From: Roseovarius sp. A-2
Lineage (GTDB): Bacteria; Pseudomonadota; Alphaproteobacteria; Rhodobacterales; Rhodobacteraceae
Assembly (NCBI RefSeq): GCF_002072155.1
Contig: NZ_BDIY01000020.1
Coordinates: 1-64,000 of the forward strand
Direction of reading: 5' to 3'
DNA: 64,000 nt
Shown here: positions 44,426 through 53,767 of the stretch, piece by piece
How positions within the stretch are numbered: the stretch's first letter is position 1
How the letters are laid out: the number at the start of each line of letters is the position of its first letter
Position numbers and translations under genes: made by a program
Notes under the pieces: generated by a model
What the model was told of the DNA's origin: nothing
Database searches by the model: none
What the model saw: only the letters and a program-made list of their open reading frames with translations

Positions 44426-45643
44426 CTACGCTATCGGCACTGTGTGCAAATGGGCTTCAATCGCCTTGATCGCATCCGCGGTCAGCGGCAGGTTTCCCTT
44501 TTCGGCCTGCCAGTGCTCATGGAAGCGCGCGACAGTCTCGCGTGCGGTTCCCAGAACCAGCTTCTTGGATAGACCGGCGTTTGCAGCCAGGTGCGACAGC
44601 TCGTCCTGCGAGAACCCGGAGAACTTCTTGGTGCGGCTAAAGGTGAGCGCCGCCTTGTCGTCGTCTATGTAGGCAATAGTCGAGACAAAATCGTAGCACG
44701 GCGCGAGCGCCGCCTGCCTTCGATCCGGATAGATCAGCGACCAGTTCTTGAGGTGCATGTCGGCATTGCCGATCAGCACATTGAAAGTCAGCCGCCGGAT
44801 AAACTCGGCGATGTCGTTCTCTCCGCATTCAGCGGCCAGTACCTGTGCGATGTTGCGCTGGCTTGCCTTCTCGTACTTGTCTTTGGGATAGACACGAAAG
44901 ACTTGCGCGAAGTCTTCAATGTGAACAGCGCTGCCATCACTCAGACGATCAAACCGCTCGACCGCCAGCGCCTGACCGCTAACCTTATCCATGCCCTCGG
45001 GCAGGTTGCCGATCTCGGCAACATCGATCAGCCTTATCGGCGGAACATCCATGCCGCACAGACGTGCGAGCGTCATCATCGAGAATTCATTCTCGGGGAC
45101 GGCATCGAACCCTTGCGCAGGTAGCTTAACGATCCAGGAGCCGCCAACCCCCTTGGCCGGTATTGCAAGACCGCCTTGCTTGTCTCCCAAGGCGGAGAAC
45201 TTCAGTTGAACGCCTGCCAGCGAGAACCTCAGAGCCTGATCGCGATGATCATCATGATGATCATCACCGTTATCAGCATCGGGAGGCCACGCCTCGCCAT
45301 CAGCAGGCCGAACGGTGACCGCGCCGGGAAGATCCTCGCCGAGAACCCAGAGCAGAAAAAATTCACGGACGGGCTTTACGCCCGCGCGCTCGGCGAGATA
45401 GTCCCGCATGTGACCTTCGGGCAGAAGATTGGAGAAGAAGGGCAGTAAGTGCATGTTCTGCGTACCGAAATCAGTGGTCAGTTCCCCAAGCTCATTCTTG
45501 AAGCCAAGGCTCAGAACCGACCTGCCCACATCGGCGACATAGCCTTCAGAGAAAGCAAAGAGCGAGGTATCGCCGCTGACCCGCGTCAGCGTACCTATCG
45601 GCTCTCCGTAGAGCAGGACTTCAAGGACGCTGACATCAGCCAT
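44426..45643 (-). CDS. hipA: HipA-family serine/threonine kinase toxin
   Basis: A 405-residue HipA-type kinase. N-terminal domain (FSEGYVADVGRSVLSLGF, LPFFSNLLPEGHMRDYLAER), then the kinase core: SLAGVQLKFSAL, GGSWIVKLPAQGF, VERFDR, catalytic loop FNVLIGNADMHLKNWSLIY and PCYDFVST. All key residues are present, so it should be active. The ATG overlaps the hipB stop by 8 nt. A histidine/aspartate-rich insert (DNGDDHHDDHRDQ, near residue 145) is unusual and could bind metal. Confidence 0.9.
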   Translation of the reverse strand: MADVSVLEVLLYGEPIGTLTRVSGDTSLFAFSEGYVADVGRSVLSLGFKNELGELTTDFGTQNMHLLPFFSNLLPEGHMRDYLAERAGVKPVREFFLLWVLGEDLPGAVTVRPADGEAWPPDADNGDDHHDDHRDQALRFSLAGVQLKFSALGDKQGGLAIPAKGVGGSWIVKLPAQGFDAVPENEFSMMTLARLCGMDVPPIRLIDVAEIGNLPEGMDKVSGQALAVERFDRLSDGSAVHIEDFAQVFRVYPKDKYEKASQRNIAQVLAAECGENDIAEFIRRLTFNVLIGNADMHLKNWSLIYPDRRQAALAPCYDFVSTIAYIDDDKAALTFSRTKKFSGFSQDELSHLAANAGLSKKLVLGTARETVARFHEHWQAEKGNLPLTADAIKAIEAHLHTVPIA

Positions 45644-46232
45644 GATCGTCACCATCCAGACGATAGGCCGGACGCGGCAAGGATGGTGCAGATGCACCCG
45701 CCCCATGGGCGAGTGCGTTGCGCAACATGCGCAACTGGCTCTGCGCCTGCTCGACCGCCTCCAGGTTGCGCGGATCGCTCAGGAACTCCTGCATGGAAGC
45801 AGACGCTTCTTGCAACTGAACAAGATCATCGGCTGAAAGTTTGAAGTGCATCAGCTCGCGCGCCCGGCGCTGCAACTCCTGAACGACAATCTCAGAGAGC
45901 GTTTCACTGGGGAGTGCTGCTATCTGGTCATCAAGGCGCTGCAATAGGTTCGTCGCCTTGCGCGCGCTTTGAACGTCACGGCGACCATCATCACCGCGAA
46001 TGATCGCCCGAACGGCAGGCAGCTTCTTGCGCGGGACCAGAGTCAATTCCAGATCAAGTACGCGTGCAAGCTCGACCAGGCTGGACAGACGCAGATCGAC
46101 CGCCCCGTTCTCGATCTTGGAAATGTGGCTCTGTGGAACCCCCGCCTTCGCACTGAGCGCGCGCTGAGAGAGCCCCTTGCGTTCCCGCGCGGCTTTGAGC
46201 GACTCTGCGATGTGCTCAGTTGCGTAACTCAT
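45636..46232 (-). CDS. hipB: HipB-like antitoxin with extended C-terminus
   Basis: A 198-residue protein. Residues 10-65 are an XRE helix-turn-helix (LKAARERKGLSQRALSAKAG, QSHISKIENGAVDLRLSSL). Most HipB antitoxins are about 70-110 residues, so the extra 130 residues (helical, LSETIVVQELQRRARELMHF-like and LVQLQEASASMQEFL) are atypical. It precedes and overlaps hipA. The operator palindrome lies 30 bp upstream. Confidence 0.85.
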   Translation of the reverse strand: MSYATEHIAESLKAARERKGLSQRALSAKAGVPQSHISKIENGAVDLRLSSLVELARVLDLELTLVPRKKLPAVRAIIRGDDGRRDVQSARKATNLLQRLDDQIAALPSETLSEIVVQELQRRARELMHFKLSADDLVQLQEASASMQEFLSDPRNLEAVEQAQSQLRMLRNALAHGAGASAPSLPRPAYRLDGDDHG

Positions 46233-46261
46233 GATCTATCTTGCTGCTTCGTTTACCATTT

Positions 46262-46283
46262 ATGATATGCATAAACATATCAT
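46262..46283. promoter_or_regulatory. HipB operator palindrome
   Basis: ATGATATG (46262-46269) and CATATCAT (46276-46283) form a perfect 8-bp inverted repeat with a 6-bp spacer, 30 bp upstream of the hipB start codon. It fits autoregulation by HipB. Confidence 0.65.
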
Positions 46284-46475
46284 TCACTGAAGCAGACTTC
46301 AAGATTGATGTGGAATTCTACATCAAGGCATGCGCATGATGTGCTTTTATGCATCAAACACCAGAGAATTCACTTGCCAAAAAAGATCCGCTGGAAACTC
46401 GGGAGCTTCGAGGAACGACGATCAGATGCTCTTAACAGCATCCATGGAGCCGACGGCGTGCTCGGTGTGCAGCTT

Positions 46476-47951
46476 CTAAATGTACTTCCGATAGTCACTG
46501 CTGACCTTCTGCCCCGAGGGAACGTATTTCAACACGTCACCGACCTTACGGGCTGCTCGGATCGGAATCGGCAAGCGTTGGTTCATCTGGGTCGAGTTCC
46601 AGTTCACCTTCGTGAGGCTGAAAACTTCCTTCGCAATCTGTTCGATCGTGCTCTCGCTTTGCGGGTGCGGACAGAGCAACAGGGGGTTCGGGACATAGAG
46701 GCCGGGATAGGTCCCATAGTAGGGAATGCTGCCGTTGGTATAGAGCAGCCCATTGCCGTCCAGTTCAACGAAGGTGCCGCGGAGGACAGGGAAGTCGCCG
46801 TCGCGCAGCACCTTGACTGAATAGCTCTCATGAATCCAAACGAGATCGCGCAGTTCCACACCTGCCTCGTCGAGCGCCTTGCCAACACCCTCGGCCTCGT
46901 CCTCGCGAAAGCGCGACGTCTTCATGACGATCACGCGTGCCGGCATCGTTCTATGGACCGACTTGTAGGCGGCCAAGGCGCTCTCGGTGAGCTTGTGAGC
47001 CTCATCGATGGTGAGAAACGGATGGCGACCCCGTGACTCTGACTGCGCAGGACCACCTCTAAGAATGAAGCCTCTGCCCCGCTCATCGAACATTTGTGCA
47101 GCGCTGGTCCATATCTCGTCAGTTTCGGCATCCTTGAAGAAGCTGATGCCAATGTAACAGGCGGTGAACTCACCTTCCTCCGGCAATCGGCGCCAGGGCA
47201 CCTTGCCGCTGCCCTTATAATAGAGCGTCGTCATAAGGTTCCATGCGAGATCAGCTCGATCTTGGGTTTGGCGGTCAGAGTTCTCCTTGATCTTGCGAGG
47301 GATCTTGGCATCGGGGTTGATGACATCCTCCCAGACAATCTGAGTTGAGAACCTCAGGTCCATCGCTCTGGCCTTGAGCAAGCCGCGGAAGTTTGGAGAG
47401 GTCTCCTTACCAGCTTTCACCTTGGCCGCTTCGTCCTCAATCACTTCGTCATCGCGCGCCTGCTCGTTCCTCCAGACTCGTTCGATCAGCTTGACAGGGA
47501 GCGAAACCATAACCACGTCCGGCCGTTCATGATGCGCCTCCAGCTTTTCCAGTTGCGCCATAACTGCGTCGACGGCCATCTCCACAGCACGGGCGTCGCT
47601 CGGTTCCTTGGCAATCTTCTCGATCTGACCTTTCGTCAGCACACCATCTTCGGCAGCCACCATTTCAAACCGGCACCGATAGGGGTTCTGGTTTCTCAGC
47701 CCGGGAAAGTCTGGGTGCAGGTTCGGGTGCTTTTCGGTCTTACCCTCGAACCCATCTTCGATCGCATTCAAAAACTCGCCTGATTTTTCAACGGTCAGAG
47801 CGCTGCCAACAACGCCGACTTTGATCGTGTCCCCCAGGTTCGTTTGCAGCGGGCCCGCCTGTAGCAACCCCAATCGCGGATCAGGATGATGGTGTTGGTC
47901 ACCAAATTCCAGTTCCGGCTCCGGGAAGATTTTTGTCTTGAAGTCGCTCAT
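46476..47951 (-). CDS. Short prokaryotic Argonaute (MID-PIWI) of a SPARDA system
   Basis: A 491-residue short Argonaute with MID and PIWI domains only. Typical segments are [105 protein letters not shown] and [20 protein letters not shown]. Short Argonautes normally lack the slicer tetrad and act as guide-RNA sensors. It overlaps its DREN-APAZ partner by 4 nt (ATGA), and the two subunits should work as one complex. Confidence 0.88.
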   Translation of the reverse strand: MSDFKTKIFPEPELEFGDQHHHPDPRLGLLQAGPLQTNLGDTIKVGVVGSALTVEKSGEFLNAIEDGFEGKTEKHPNLHPDFPGLRNQNPYRCRFEMVAAEDGVLTKGQIEKIAKEPSDARAVEMAVDAVMAQLEKLEAHHERPDVVMVSLPVKLIERVWRNEQARDDEVIEDEAAKVKAGKETSPNFRGLLKARAMDLRFSTQIVWEDVINPDAKIPRKIKENSDRQTQDRADLAWNLMTTLYYKGSGKVPWRRLPEEGEFTACYIGISFFKDAETDEIWTSAAQMFDERGRGFILRGGPAQSESRGRHPFLTIDEAHKLTESALAAYKSVHRTMPARVIVMKTSRFREDEAEGVGKALDEAGVELRDLVWIHESYSVKVLRDGDFPVLRGTFVELDGNGLLYTNGSIPYYGTYPGLYVPNPLLLCPHPQSESTIEQIAKEVFSLTKVNWNSTQMNQRLPIPIRAARKVGDVLKYVPSGQKVSSDYRKYI

Positions 47952-49282
47952 AGGTCGAAGCTGCCTTGTTCATTCGAGCCGGACGGCTTCTTCGACTTCT
48001 GCGCCTTCGCGCCCCACACGTCCTCCGGCACGCTCTTTGGCAGTTCGATGGAAGGCGGGTCACCAAACTTGATGATGCGATCCGTCTTGGTGTCGGGTGT
48101 CAGCAGTGCGCCGGCATCTTCAAATTCCATACCCGACAGCAATCGATGCCACATGATCACCTGGCCTCGAACTGTGCTGTTTGTGTCGAGGCGCTTCTTC
48201 CCGGACAACAAGGCATCCGGATAGTTGAGCGCGCGTTCTCCATCCGAAGTGAAGTAGTAGGATGGGTTGACGATCAGGTACCATTGGTCCGCCAAGCGCT
48301 CGAACCGGGGATGGAATGAATGGTGCCGTACATAGTCGATGGGCCCCTCCCCCTTCGACTTCTGATAGACGCTGACAACGTCGGCCTGTGTCTTCTGCTT
48401 CGCACCAAGATAGCGAAACTTGCGCGCCACGACTCCAGGTGTTGCCAAGAAGTAGAACTGTTTTTTCTTTCGGTCCCATCCAAGCAAATCCCGAAAGTCA
48501 TTGCCCAGAGTATGTCGCAACAGACCAGCAAATTTGTATTGCTGATCCACTGCGTCGTGTTGTGCCAGAAAGTCGGTTTCGATCCGTTCGACCTGATCCC
48601 GTTCGACCAGGTCGCGAACGGGTGTGGTTAGTGGGTCGCAGAATGTCCAAAGCGAGGTTTCATCGATCATCCAATCGTACCGTTGGCCTTCCCGGACCTT
48701 ATTCATCCGGGCGAGCGCCTTCTGGGTGGAGAGCTGTGTCTGTGCGACGAAGATTTCCTCAGGAAGCTGCAATGGCGCCATGTTGATGATCGCTTCCTCC
48801 CCTCCCCCAAGTGGCGGGACGTAGTAACCGTGTCCTTGCTTGGCGACGGTCAGGGCAGCGAGGCGATCTTTCGCACGTCCGTCCAAGACGTCGCGCTCCT
48901 TGTCGAACTGCAATGTGCGTTCGGCCTCGCCAACGAGGTTTTCGAGCGATTTCCAGAAGAACGTGTCATCTGATTGCCTGTAGAGAACTACGATCACGGG
49001 TAGGTTGGAGCCACGCCAGTAGTCGAAATCTGAAGCGCGGACACGATAGGTGAAACCGGCGTCCGTCTCGCCGACATAGCTGCCACGCTCAGTAGCCTTG
49101 ACCTGAACGGCAATCATCTTCGCAGTCGGCTGATCATCGTACATCACCTCAGCGATGCCGTCTATCCCTGCTTCCAGCCGTGAACGCCCATCAAATTGGA
49201 ACCCAATTCGCAAGAATTGAAGATTAGCCGCCTTCTCTCCGATTTCGCCAATTCGCTGACTGGCAGTAATCTTCTTGTTCAC
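47948..49282 (-). CDS. DREN-APAZ nuclease subunit of a SPARDA system
   Basis: A 444-residue protein. The N-terminal DUF4365/DREN nuclease domain (about 1-170) has a PD-(D/E)xK layout: [36 protein letters not shown] with the acidic residue, and [14 protein letters not shown] with Q-K. The rest (200-430) is an APAZ domain that takes the place of the Argonaute N/PAZ regions. Known SPARDA complexes are triggered by guide-directed recognition of invader DNA and then degrade nucleic acids, killing or arresting the cell. Confidence 0.87.
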   Translation of the reverse strand: MNKKITASQRIGEIGEKAANLQFLRIGFQFDGRSRLEAGIDGIAEVMYDDQPTAKMIAVQVKATERGSYVGETDAGFTYRVRASDFDYWRGSNLPVIVVLYRQSDDTFFWKSLENLVGEAERTLQFDKERDVLDGRAKDRLAALTVAKQGHGYYVPPLGGGEEAIINMAPLQLPEEIFVAQTQLSTQKALARMNKVREGQRYDWMIDETSLWTFCDPLTTPVRDLVERDQVERIETDFLAQHDAVDQQYKFAGLLRHTLGNDFRDLLGWDRKKKQFYFLATPGVVARKFRYLGAKQKTQADVVSVYQKSKGEGPIDYVRHHSFHPRFERLADQWYLIVNPSYYFTSDGERALNYPDALLSGKKRLDTNSTVRGQVIMWHRLLSGMEFEDAGALLTPDTKTDRIIKFGDPPSIELPKSVPEDVWGAKAQKSKKPSGSNEQGSFDL

Positions 49283-49582
49283 GCCAACAACCCGTTCCTT
49301 CCATATGATAGAGATAGCACTTCAATCAGCGTTTCGTAAGGCCTCGGATACTACATGTAGGCCATGATGGATTGAATGATCGAAGGTGAACAGAGTAGGC
49401 GACCCTTGGATTGACCGGTCAACGGGTCTATCAAGCTTTCCCGACCAGATTTCAACACGACTGACGTTGTCGTCACGATGAAATTCGTTGCTGCCGACGA
49501 CGATGTCGCGAGGTAGCATCCGCGAGAGCAAAGTCGGGATGATTTCTATGCCAGTTCGTCAGCCGACGCCGACTTGAAGCGG
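49283..49582. other. Upstream region of the SPARDA operon, 300 bp
   Basis: Presumably carries the SPARDA promoter on the minus strand. A 69-codon frame (49322-49531, minus) is present, but it has no recognisable motif and no convincing ribosome binding site. Confidence 0.4.
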
Positions 49583-50179
49583 CTACTTAACAACCCCCGC
49601 ATCCACCAGCTGCTCCCGATCCGGCAGGTCTTGCAGCGACTCCAGATCAAAGGCGACCAGGAACTGCTCTGTCGTCACGTAGGTATAGGGTGCCCCGCGC
49701 CTTGGCGATCGCGGCCCGGTCCCGATCAGGTCGCGCGCATGCAGCCGACCGATCAGGTCGCGGCTGATTTCCTTGCCGAAGATGTCCTTCAGCCCGTCGC
49801 GCGTGATCGGTTGATGGTAGGCGATAGAGGCCAGGACCGCGATGTCGAACTCGCTCAAATCCAGCAGCTGTTCGCCGACATCTGCCACTGCGCAGATCGC
49901 GAGGGCGTAGGCCGCCCGCGTCCGGAACATCCAGCCGCCAGCGACCTGGGCGATCTCGAAGGCCCGCCCATCCAGATCGGCGGCAAGGTCCTCGACCAGC
50001 AGGTCGACCGACACCCCCTGCCCCACCACGCGGGCCAAGTCCTCGCGCGGGACCGGCGAAGCGGAGGCAAAGAGCACCGCTTCGATCCGCCGCATCCATT
50101 CCCGCCAGCGCAGCTCCGGAAGCAGGTCGGCCAATTCACTGTCCAGATCAGATTCCGAGCGATCCTTCGCCATGCTCAC
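49583..50179 (-). CDS. scpB: ScpB-like protein
   Basis: A 198-residue protein with the ScpB winged-helix layout: RRIEAVLFASASPVPREDLA, GGWMFRT, LSEFDIAVLASIAYHQPITR, IGRLHARDLIGTGPRSPRRG, PYTYVTTEQFL. ScpB is the kleisin-associated subunit of SMC-ScpAB, but no scpA or smc is in the window. The start overlaps the DUF1403 stop by 4 nt. Plasmid scpB paired with DUF1403 may act in plasmid maintenance or regulation. Confidence 0.83.
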   Translation of the reverse strand: MSMAKDRSESDLDSELADLLPELRWREWMRRIEAVLFASASPVPREDLARVVGQGVSVDLLVEDLAADLDGRAFEIAQVAGGWMFRTRAAYALAICAVADVGEQLLDLSEFDIAVLASIAYHQPITRDGLKDIFGKEISRDLIGRLHARDLIGTGPRSPRRGAPYTYVTTEQFLVAFDLESLQDLPDREQLVDAGVVK

Positions 50180-51060
50180 ACCCCGTAGAGCCGGAAGGTG
50201 TCGCGGCCGGTCAGCTCGCGCACCGCGCCAAGATCGACCAGCCGGTCGCAGAGCCGCCGCGCGGCGCGATCGGGCAAGGGCAACGCCGCGGGCGCTACGA
50301 CGTCCCGCGTGAGGAACATCCCGACCGCCTCCCCTGCCCCCTTGGCACGCAGTTGCGGCGAAACCGCGTTCAGATGGGCGGCCCGCCGGGCGAGATCCAG
50401 CGCAAGGGGCACGGCCTCACCGGTCGAGGCGGCTACGGCGCGATGACAGGCCAGCCGCAGGTCCCCGCCGCGCTTGCGCAGGTCGGTGCGGTTCAGCCCG
50501 GCGGCGAGCAGGGGAACCAGGTGGTCCCAGCCACACGCCTGTGCCAGTGCCGCCTCCGCCACGATCAGCGCCGATCCCTCAGCCCGCGGCGCTGCGACCA
50601 GAACCGCCTCCAGCACCGCCGCCGCCCGAGTGACCGGCATCCCCTGCCCCACGTCCAGCCAAGCACCAATCTGCTCCGCCTCGAAGGCCGGCAGCGCCCG
50701 GTACAACGTCTTGACCGACACTGGCCGCTCGACGACTCTCCGCCACGACAGGTAGACCTCACCCGCTGGGCCGGGGTGGTCGCCGGGCAGTAAAAACTGC
50801 ACCGCGTCGCGCAGCTCCCCTGCCCTCTCTGGTCGGCCAGAGTACGCGACACAAGCCTCCGCTGCGCGCAGCGCCAGACGGTCCCGCAACAAGACTAGGG
50901 GGACTTCCTCGCGTCCCAATACAAGATGCAGGTGGTTCAGCGCGGCGCCCGACAAAAACGCAACATCTTCAATGGCTTCAGCGCGTGCGGAGGTGACCCA
51001 GGCGGGGATCCGGGGTAGCGTGGCAAAGTCGCTGATGTGATCGGGTCCGGCAAAAGTCAT
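50176..51060 (-). CDS. DUF1403 family protein
   Basis: A 294-residue helical protein, recognised as DUF1403 from PRIPAWVTSARAEAIEDVAFLSGAALNHL in its N-terminal part and the ALRAAEACVAYSGRPERAGE segment. The family occurs on alphaproteobacterial plasmids next to scpB. No catalytic motif is evident. It is divergent from the tyrosine recombinase gene across 156 bp. Confidence 0.75.
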   Translation of the reverse strand: MTFAGPDHISDFATLPRIPAWVTSARAEAIEDVAFLSGAALNHLHLVLGREEVPLVLLRDRLALRAAEACVAYSGRPERAGELRDAVQFLLPGDHPGPAGEVYLSWRRVVERPVSVKTLYRALPAFEAEQIGAWLDVGQGMPVTRAAAVLEAVLVAAPRAEGSALIVAEAALAQACGWDHLVPLLAAGLNRTDLRKRGGDLRLACHRAVAASTGEAVPLALDLARRAAHLNAVSPQLRAKGAGEAVGMFLTRDVVAPAALPLPDRAARRLCDRLVDLGAVRELTGRDTFRLYGV

Positions 51061-51138
51061 GCCACAAGACTATCCCGTCACGGCGCTTTTGTCCACTATA
51101 TGATGTGCAAACCGCCCCACCTTACAGCTCTCCGCTAT

Positions 51139-51163
51139 GTCCAATAAGTTTGCATTATCGGAC
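51139..51163. promoter_or_regulatory. Candidate tyrosine recombinase core site
   Basis: GTCCAATAA (51139-51147) and TTATCGGAC (51155-51163) are inverted 9-bp arms with one mismatch around the 7-bp spacer GTTTGCA. Arm and spacer lengths are those of a tyrosine-recombinase crossover site. It lies 53 bp upstream of the recombinase gene. It could equally be a repressor operator. Confidence 0.45.
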
Positions 51164-51216
51164 GTGAAAAGATATGCTGAAAATCAGTCTAATTTCATCA
51201 CTGGATTCACTGGAAA

Positions 51217-52314
51217 ATGGCCTCAGAGGACGAGAAGTCGACATCATCAAACTCTGGTGCGTTTAGTATCGCTCAGAACGACGACAGCGATCAAGAGAAA
51301 AGCGACAGCATCGCCCTGCCCGCTCATGTCGCCGGTTCCGGCAATCTCGATCGCTTGGTCGACACCGCTCGCGACTACGCGCGCGCCGCGGCCTCCGACA
51401 ACACGCTTAAGGCTTATGCAAAGGATTGGGCGCATTTCGCGCGCTGGTGCCGAATGAAGGGTGCCGACCCTTTGCCCCCCTCGGCCGAGATGATCGGGCT
51501 TTACCTCGCCGATCTCGCCTCCGGGTCGGGCCCCTCCCCTGCCCTATCGGTCAGTACCATCGAACGTCGCCTGTCAGGCCTTGCCTGGAACTATGCGCAG
51601 CGCGGGTTCACACTTGATCGCAAGAACCGCCATATCGCCACCGTGCTGGCCGGGATCAAGCGCAAGCACGCGCGTCCACCGGTGCAGAAGGAAGCGATCA
51701 TGGCCGAGGACATTCTCGGAATGGTGGCCACCCTGCCCTACGATCTGCGCGGGCTACGGGACCGGGCCATCCTGCTCCTCGGCTATGCCGGGGGCCTCCG
51801 ACGCTCGGAAATCGTCAGTCTCGACGTGCACAAAGACGATACGCCGGATTCCGGAGGTTGGATCGAGATCTTCGAGAAAGGCGCCCTGCTCACCCTCAAC
51901 GCCAAGACCGGTTGGCGTGAAGTCGAAATCGGCCGCGGCTCCAAGGATCAGACCTGCCCCGTCCATGCGCTCGAGCAATGGCTGCACTTCGGACGCATCG
52001 ACTTCGGGCCGGTCTTCGTAGGGACCTCGCGCGATGGCGAACGCGCATCGGAAAGGAGACTGAATGACAAACACGTTGCCCGGCTGATCAAGCGCACGGT
52101 CCTGGACGCAGGCATCCGGTCGGACCTGCCTGAGAAAGACCGCCTGGCGCTGTTCTCCGGCCATTCGCTGCGCGCCGGTCTGGCCAGTTCCGCCGAAGTC
52201 GACGAGCGCTATGTCCAAAAGCAATTGGGGCATGCCTCAGCCGAGATGACCCGCCGCTACCAGCGCCGCCGGGACCGGTTCCGCGTGAACCTGACCAAGG
52301 CCGCCGGTCTTTGA
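51217..52314 (+). CDS. Tyrosine recombinase
   Basis: A 365-residue phage-integrase-family recombinase. The SAM-like core-binding domain is at about 65-170 (DNTLKAYAKDWAHFARWCRM). The catalytic domain has R in LGYAGGLRRSEIVSL near residue 198, the HSLRAG box (FSGHSLRAGLASSA) near 315, LGHASAEMT and the nucleophilic tyrosine in TRRYQRRRDRF near 350. It may resolve plasmid multimers at the nearby inverted-arm site. It is convergent with repC. Confidence 0.9.
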   Translation: MASEDEKSTSSNSGAFSIAQNDDSDQEKSDSIALPAHVAGSGNLDRLVDTARDYARAAASDNTLKAYAKDWAHFARWCRMKGADPLPPSAEMIGLYLADLASGSGPSPALSVSTIERRLSGLAWNYAQRGFTLDRKNRHIATVLAGIKRKHARPPVQKEAIMAEDILGMVATLPYDLRGLRDRAILLLGYAGGLRRSEIVSLDVHKDDTPDSGGWIEIFEKGALLTLNAKTGWREVEIGRGSKDQTCPVHALEQWLHFGRIDFGPVFVGTSRDGERASERRLNDKHVARLIKRTVLDAGIRSDLPEKDRLALFSGHSLRAGLASSAEVDERYVQKQLGHASAEMTRRYQRRRDRFRVNLTKAAGL

Positions 52315-52326
52315 GCCCCCGCCCTA

Positions 52327-53607
52327 TCACGCGGCCTGCCCGCTGAGCCTACCATAGAAGCTGCGCTCGAGATGCAGTTCCCCTGCCCCGGCTTTCTCGA
52401 CCATGCCCCGCAGATATCCGCCCGGCGAAGCAACCTCGCCCGCGCTGTGCTTCTCGAAGACGAGCGCAAACGCGGCCGTGGCCCCCTGGGTCCCCATTCG
52501 GTCCTGCGCCACATTCCAGGCATGCTCTGAGATCCCGATCATCGGCCTGAGTTGACCGGCAACCCGGTGCAGATCGCCCCAATCCTTCAGGAATCCACCC
52601 ATATTGCGCGCCCAGGATGCGAATTCTGGACAGGCCTGCATGATTGTCGGCAGGTCGAGCGCCGTCCGTTTTTTGCTCACCTCGGCAACCCAGTCTTCCA
52701 ATTCCCTATCAACTCGCTCTTCGGGTGGAGCATTGGGCACCGCACCCGCCGCTTCCTCTTTTTCAGAGGAATTACTAATTACAGGATTAAGTTGGTTTGT
52801 AATTAGTATATGAGGTTCAGAAATGACCTCCCTGGGGTTCATATCTTGAGTCTTCTCACATACTTGTTCGGTGGTTTCGGGTGTGTTTTCCACAATTTGA
52901 GCGACCTCAGTTGCCTTGAGATACGCCACCTCGACACGCTCCTGAAGCTCCTTGAACCACATCAGGAGTCGCGCAAGTTGCTCGGAGGTTTCATGGCGGC
53001 GCGGAAGCCGGTCCAGAAGCTCCTCGAAGAGACTCGTGAATTGCGTCCAGGGCCCGCGCAGCGCGCTGCTGACGGCCGCCTCGATCCGAGCGCGGATCAT
53101 ACGGCGTGCCACGGTGATCTGGCGCTTCAGGCGTTGGCAGAGCTCGCGCTCGGCCTGCAAATCGGCATGGAGCTCCTCGAACTCCTCGACACGCGCCGAC
53201 AGCGGCGACAGATCGAAGCCGTAGGCCTCGACAATGCGCCCTTCGGCGTCCCTACGGCCCCATCGCTTGCCGTTCGGGCTGTCCTGGAAGGAGATCACGC
53301 CGATCTCGGCCAGACGCCGTGCATGGCGCTTGAGCGCGGAGAGCGAGAACCCCGTCTGCTCCATCAGATAGGCGTTCGACGCCCAGACGATCGGGCGTTG
53401 CCCCTCCTCCCAGTCCTGGGCCTGGGTAAAGGCCCCGAGCGTGTCGAGGAGCATCATGTCTCCGGCCTTGAGGCCAATGTAGGCTCCCACCCGCTTCACA
53501 GCCACGAAGGCCCGTGTTTTGGGTATAGCTACCTGTTCACCGGCTTGGGCAAGCTGCTCTGCAATGCCAAGACCCGGTGTCGGCTTGCGCCAACCTGTAT
53601 GTTTCAT
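52327..53607 (-). CDS. repC: Replication initiator RepC
   Basis: A 426-residue RepC of a repABC replicon. N-terminal RepC domain with paired winged helices (VKRVGAYIGLKAGDMMLLDT, NAYLMEQTGFSLSALKRHAR, EIGVISFQDSPNGKRWGRRD), a coiled segment (RVEEFEELHADLQAERELCQ) and a C-terminal domain at about 320-426. Length is typical. In this replicon class the origin lies within repC. Expression is limited by the antisense RNA and the leader hairpin just upstream. Confidence 0.92.
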   Translation of the reverse strand: MKHTGWRKPTPGLGIAEQLAQAGEQVAIPKTRAFVAVKRVGAYIGLKAGDMMLLDTLGAFTQAQDWEEGQRPIVWASNAYLMEQTGFSLSALKRHARRLAEIGVISFQDSPNGKRWGRRDAEGRIVEAYGFDLSPLSARVEEFEELHADLQAERELCQRLKRQITVARRMIRARIEAAVSSALRGPWTQFTSLFEELLDRLPRRHETSEQLARLLMWFKELQERVEVAYLKATEVAQIVENTPETTEQVCEKTQDMNPREVISEPHILITNQLNPVISNSSEKEEAAGAVPNAPPEERVDRELEDWVAEVSKKRTALDLPTIMQACPEFASWARNMGGFLKDWGDLHRVAGQLRPMIGISEHAWNVAQDRMGTQGATAAFALVFEKHSAGEVASPGGYLRGMVEKAGAGELHLERSFYGRLSGQAA

Positions 53608-53619
53608 GCCTGTTTCTCA

Positions 53620-53637
53620 CCTCCAGTTATGTGGAGG
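53620..53637 (-). promoter_or_regulatory. repC leader hairpin that sequesters the ribosome binding site
   Basis: On the minus strand CCTCCA and TGGAGG form a 6-bp stem with loop CATAAC. The 3' arm is the repC Shine-Dalgarno sequence GGAGG, about 12 nt before the ATG. This is the switch through which the antisense RNA controls repC. Confidence 0.7.
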
Positions 53638-53671
53638 CAAAAGAAAGCCGTTCGCCGAAGTGGCGTTCCTG

Positions 53672-53760
53672 TTGACAGTGATTCGCGGGAGAGATACCTT
53701 CTAAGCGACCAAACTTTTCAGATTAGCTCTCAGGCCACGCTGCTTGGGGGCTTTTCTTTT
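53672..53760 (+). ncRNA. Antisense counter-transcribed RNA controlling repC
   Basis: In the 160-bp repB-repC gap, on the strand opposite the rep genes, TTGACA (53672-53677) and TACCTT (53695-53700) are 17 bp apart. Transcription from about 53707 would meet a 10-bp wobble-containing stem AGCTCTCAGG/CTTGGGGGCT (53725-53734/53743-53752) followed by TTTCTTTT. The RNA would be roughly 50 nt. repABC plasmids encode exactly such an RNA here, setting copy number and incompatibility. Confidence 0.8.
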
Positions 53761-53767
53761 GCCTAGA

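Noticed and set aside
49322..49531. 69-codon frame upstream of SPARDA
   Set aside because: No motif and no good start context. Reported only as part of the upstream region.
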